DNA from: Trichocoleus sp. FACHB-40
GTDB taxonomy: Bacteria; Cyanobacteriota; Cyanobacteriia; Cyanobacteriales; FACHB-T130
Reading direction: 5' to 3'
Assembly (NCBI RefSeq): GCF_014695915.1
Contig: NZ_JACJPF010000113.1
Location: 1-46,708, forward strand
Length of the DNA stretch: 46,708 bases
This document shows positions 45,079 through 46,708 of the stretch, piece after piece; positions within the stretch are counted from its first letter, which is position 1; each line of letters opens with the position of its first letter. Position numbers and translations under genes: made by a program. The notes beneath the pieces were generated by a model, which was not told where the DNA came from, made no database searches, and saw only the letters and a program-made list of their open reading frames with translations.

Positions 45079-45570
45079 ATGGGATTAGAAAAGTGTACCA
45101 AAAGCGCAATCGCTCTTGGTAGCAATCTCGGTAACAGCCGCGCTATCCTCACAGCAGCTTTGGAAATTCTGGACGCAACTCCCGGAATTACCGTAATAGC
45201 ACGGTCTAGTTGGTATCAAACTGTACCTATAGGGCCACCGCAACCAGATTACTTGAATGGTTGTGCATTGTTGGATGTCAAGCTGACGCCCCAGGAATTG
45301 TTAGAGACGCTGCTGAGAATTGAAGCGCAGTTTGGTCGCATCCGAAAAGAACGCTGGGGGGCAAGAACCCTTGACTTAGATATACTTCTATTTGATGATG
45401 TAATCTTAGATACGCCGACACTTGAGCTACCTCACCCTCGAATGGGGGAAAGAGCTTTTGTGCTGGTTCCTTTGGCGGAAATTACGCCAGATTGGATAGA
45501 GCCAGTTTCGGGGAAAGCGATCGCGCAACTGGTTCAGGCTGTAGACTGTTCAGGAGTCCGCCGATTGTAA
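45079..45570 (+). CDS. folK: 2-amino-4-hydroxy-6-hydroxymethyldihydropteridine pyrophosphokinase (HPPK)
   Basis: A 163-residue folate-pathway kinase. AIALGSNLGN, SSWYQTVPIGPPQPDYLNGC, LRIEAQFGRIRKERWGARTLDLDILLF (with the D-x-D metal site) and LPHPRMGERAFVLVPLAEI are complete. The Nudix gene starts 6 bases after its stop, so the two form an operon. Confidence 0.97.
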   Translation: MGLEKCTKSAIALGSNLGNSRAILTAALEILDATPGITVIARSSWYQTVPIGPPQPDYLNGCALLDVKLTPQELLETLLRIEAQFGRIRKERWGARTLDLDILLFDDVILDTPTLELPHPRMGERAFVLVPLAEITPDWIEPVSGKAIAQLVQAVDCSGVRRL

Positions 45571-45576
45571 TTTACT

Positions 45577-46125
45577 ATGTCGCTGGGTCAAGAACCGCCA
45601 ACAGTTTTACAACAACGCCTATTCTATAAAGGGCGTAAATTTAACTATGAAGTTACCCGCCTGCGTCTCCCCAATGGTGCTGAGGGTGAGTGGGAATGCG
45701 TTCGTCATCCGGGCGGAGCGCTTGCCGTGCCAGTCACGCCAGAGGGTAAACTGATACTATTGCGGCAATATCGCTTTGCAGTTCAGGGGCGACTTTTGGA
45801 GTTTCCGGCGGGAACAATAGAGCCGAATGAAGACCCGGCGGAGACGATTAAGCGGGAGATAGAAGAAGAAACCGGGTATCGCGCTCACAAATGGCAAAAC
45901 TTGGGTAAGTTTTCCTTAGCGCCTGGTTATTCTGATGAGTTTATTTATGCTTTTTTAGCTCAAGATTTGGAACTGTTAGAAAAGCCTCCTCAGCAAGATG
46001 TCGATGAAGATATTGAAACCGTTTTTATGACTCCTGAAGAGTTAGAAAAAGCGATTTTGGCAGGCGAACCTGTAGATGCCAAATCGATTTCTAGTTTCTT
46101 TTTAGCTCGTCCGTTTTTGAAGTAA
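45577..46125 (+). CDS. Nudix hydrolase, ADP-ribose pyrophosphatase-like
   Basis: A 182-residue protein. The Nudix box GTIEPNEDPAETIKREIEEETGY matches GX5EX7REUXEEXGU. The upstream LILLRQYRFAVQGRLLEFPAG is typical of ADP-sugar pyrophosphatases (NudF type). The 6-base gap after folK suggests co-transcription. A pterin role such as dihydroneopterin triphosphate cleavage is conceivable from context, but the sequence favours ADP-ribose type. Confidence 0.88.
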   Translation: MSLGQEPPTVLQQRLFYKGRKFNYEVTRLRLPNGAEGEWECVRHPGGALAVPVTPEGKLILLRQYRFAVQGRLLEFPAGTIEPNEDPAETIKREIEEETGYRAHKWQNLGKFSLAPGYSDEFIYAFLAQDLELLEKPPQQDVDEDIETVFMTPEELEKAILAGEPVDAKSISSFFLARPFLK

Positions 46126-46417
46126 ATAAAATGGGGTGAGCATCTTGCTTGACCCAGAAAATATAATAAAATAGTTATACAAAAGTCGCACATTATTATA
46201 TAGCAATTCTCTATTGGGTGCGATACATTTGTAGGGACATGGCAATGCCACGTTCCTAGAAAGGTCGCGGGAAGGTAAGAATTTTGATATACTCCAACCA
46301 AGTGAAAAACGCTATAAAACAAAAAACTAATAAATTTGAATAATGTAGGCACGATATTAGGAATTTTTGAAAGTCGGATTGAATCTAATAATAAGTAAAA
46401 TAAGTATATAAATAATT
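46126..46417. other. AT-rich spacer before the right IS1-family element
   Basis: No gene is seen. 46232-46258 is a degenerate hairpin (TAGGGACATGGC/GCCACGTTCCTA) related to 38381-38417. Confidence 0.5.
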
Positions 46418-46708
46418 GGTAGTGGTAAATATGTAGTGAAAAAATTACTACATAGATAGCGACGCATTATAATGATGGATAAAATACCATATAGCCCCAA
46501 TGTGATTTTCTAAGTTTTTAGAAAAAGATAAAGTTTTCCTAACCAATCGAGAAATTCTTTGACGCATCGTATTATTAAATCTCTCAATATGGTTGGTCAG
46601 CCCGCTGTTTTTGCCCACGGCTTTATGTCGTTTGCTTGGAATAACCTGCTCATAAGCCGCCCAATAATCTGTATAACAAACAGCACATTGCCGATAAATT
46701 GATGGGAG
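46418..46708 (-). mobile_element. IS1-family insertion sequence, 3' end only (runs off the window)
   Basis: The outer end at 46418 reads GGTAGTGGTAAATATGTAGT, the partner of the terminal repeat at 143. The transposase C-terminus lies just inside. It has the same orientation as the left-edge copy. The 5' part is outside the window. Confidence 0.85.
46448..46708 (-). CDS. IS1-family transposase, catalytic C-terminal part (InsB-like), partial
   Basis: 86 residues are visible. CYTDYWAAYEQVIPSKRH carries one catalytic Asp. TNHIERFNNTMRQRISRLVRKTLSFSK is the highly conserved IS1 segment with the catalytic Glu, and HIGAIWYFIHHYN follows. The frame ends at TAG 46450-46448 and enters from beyond the right edge. 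This sequence is too short for the track but clear. Confidence 0.92.
   Translation of the reverse strand, partial: LPSIYRQCAVCYTDYWAAYEQVIPSKRHKAVGKNSGLTNHIERFNNTMRQRISRLVRKTLSFSKNLENHIGAIWYFIHHYNASLSM

Overview
The window is chromosomal DNA of a cyanobacterium, probably a filamentous one. The palindrome GCGATCGC (HIP1) recurs throughout. The gene content is typical of the phylum: a PanC-cytidylate kinase fusion, a glutamate synthase of ferredoxin-dependent type, RNase E with an arginine-rich PNPase-docking tail, a CAAD/CURT1-type membrane protein, Ser/Thr kinases fused to WD40 repeats, and heptanucleotide repeats that run into reading frames. No rRNA and no CRISPR array were seen. One intact tRNA gene (tRNA-Cys, GCA) is present.

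Layout. Positions 1-143 hold the 5' end of an IS1-family element, and 46418-46708 hold the 3' end of another in the same orientation. From 206 to 1673 lie a DHFR/RibD-like reductase and a CpdA-like phosphodiesterase, with a perfect CRP-type site upstream of the latter. From 2032 to 9047 lies a 6,972-bp integrative element inserted in tRNA-Cys. It is bounded by perfect 44-bp direct repeats of the 5' part of the tRNA. It carries a tyrosine integrase, a 5'-truncated FtsK/VirB4-like ATPase, a ribbon-helix-helix protein, two paralogous small proteins, several unknowns, and a striking array of 10-bp repeats. From 9179 to 27851 are housekeeping and envelope genes: purM, rlpA-like, panC/cmk, polysaccharide deacetylase, glutamate synthase, a phosphodiester glycosidase-like protein, a mannose-6-phosphate isomerase-type cupin, and two tandem kinase-WD40 genes. 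An IS5-family element (27983-28880, TTA target duplication) follows. Next come a cysteine desulfurase, rne-rnhB, a DUF1997 protein, pheA, a membrane protein and a LON-domain protein. The minus-strand str operon (rpsL-rpsG-fusA-tuf-rpsJ) comes after these, then an IscA-type protein, a CAAD protein, folK and a Nudix hydrolase.

The most unusual part is the tRNA-Cys element. Its integrase gene lies just downstream of the displaced native tRNA promoter and tRNA 5' half. The working tRNA-Cys is rebuilt with a 5' half and upstream DNA supplied by the element. Heptamers TGGCTAC are clustered at both ends, including 11-bp-spaced pairs at each end, and look like integrase arm sites. Nine direct TCCCA-type repeats plus one inverted copy occur at an exact 10-bp period near the right end. 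Five GTTAAC palindromes and a perfect 23-bp inverted repeat bracket the start of the RHH gene, and a shared operator-like palindrome precedes both paralogues. Together these suggest a small, self-regulated plasmid-like element, possibly degenerate because its ATPase has lost the Walker A part.

Outside the element, the best single observation is a perfect 55-bp tandem duplication of the pheA translation start. It creates a 44-codon out-of-frame upstream ORF overlapping pheA.
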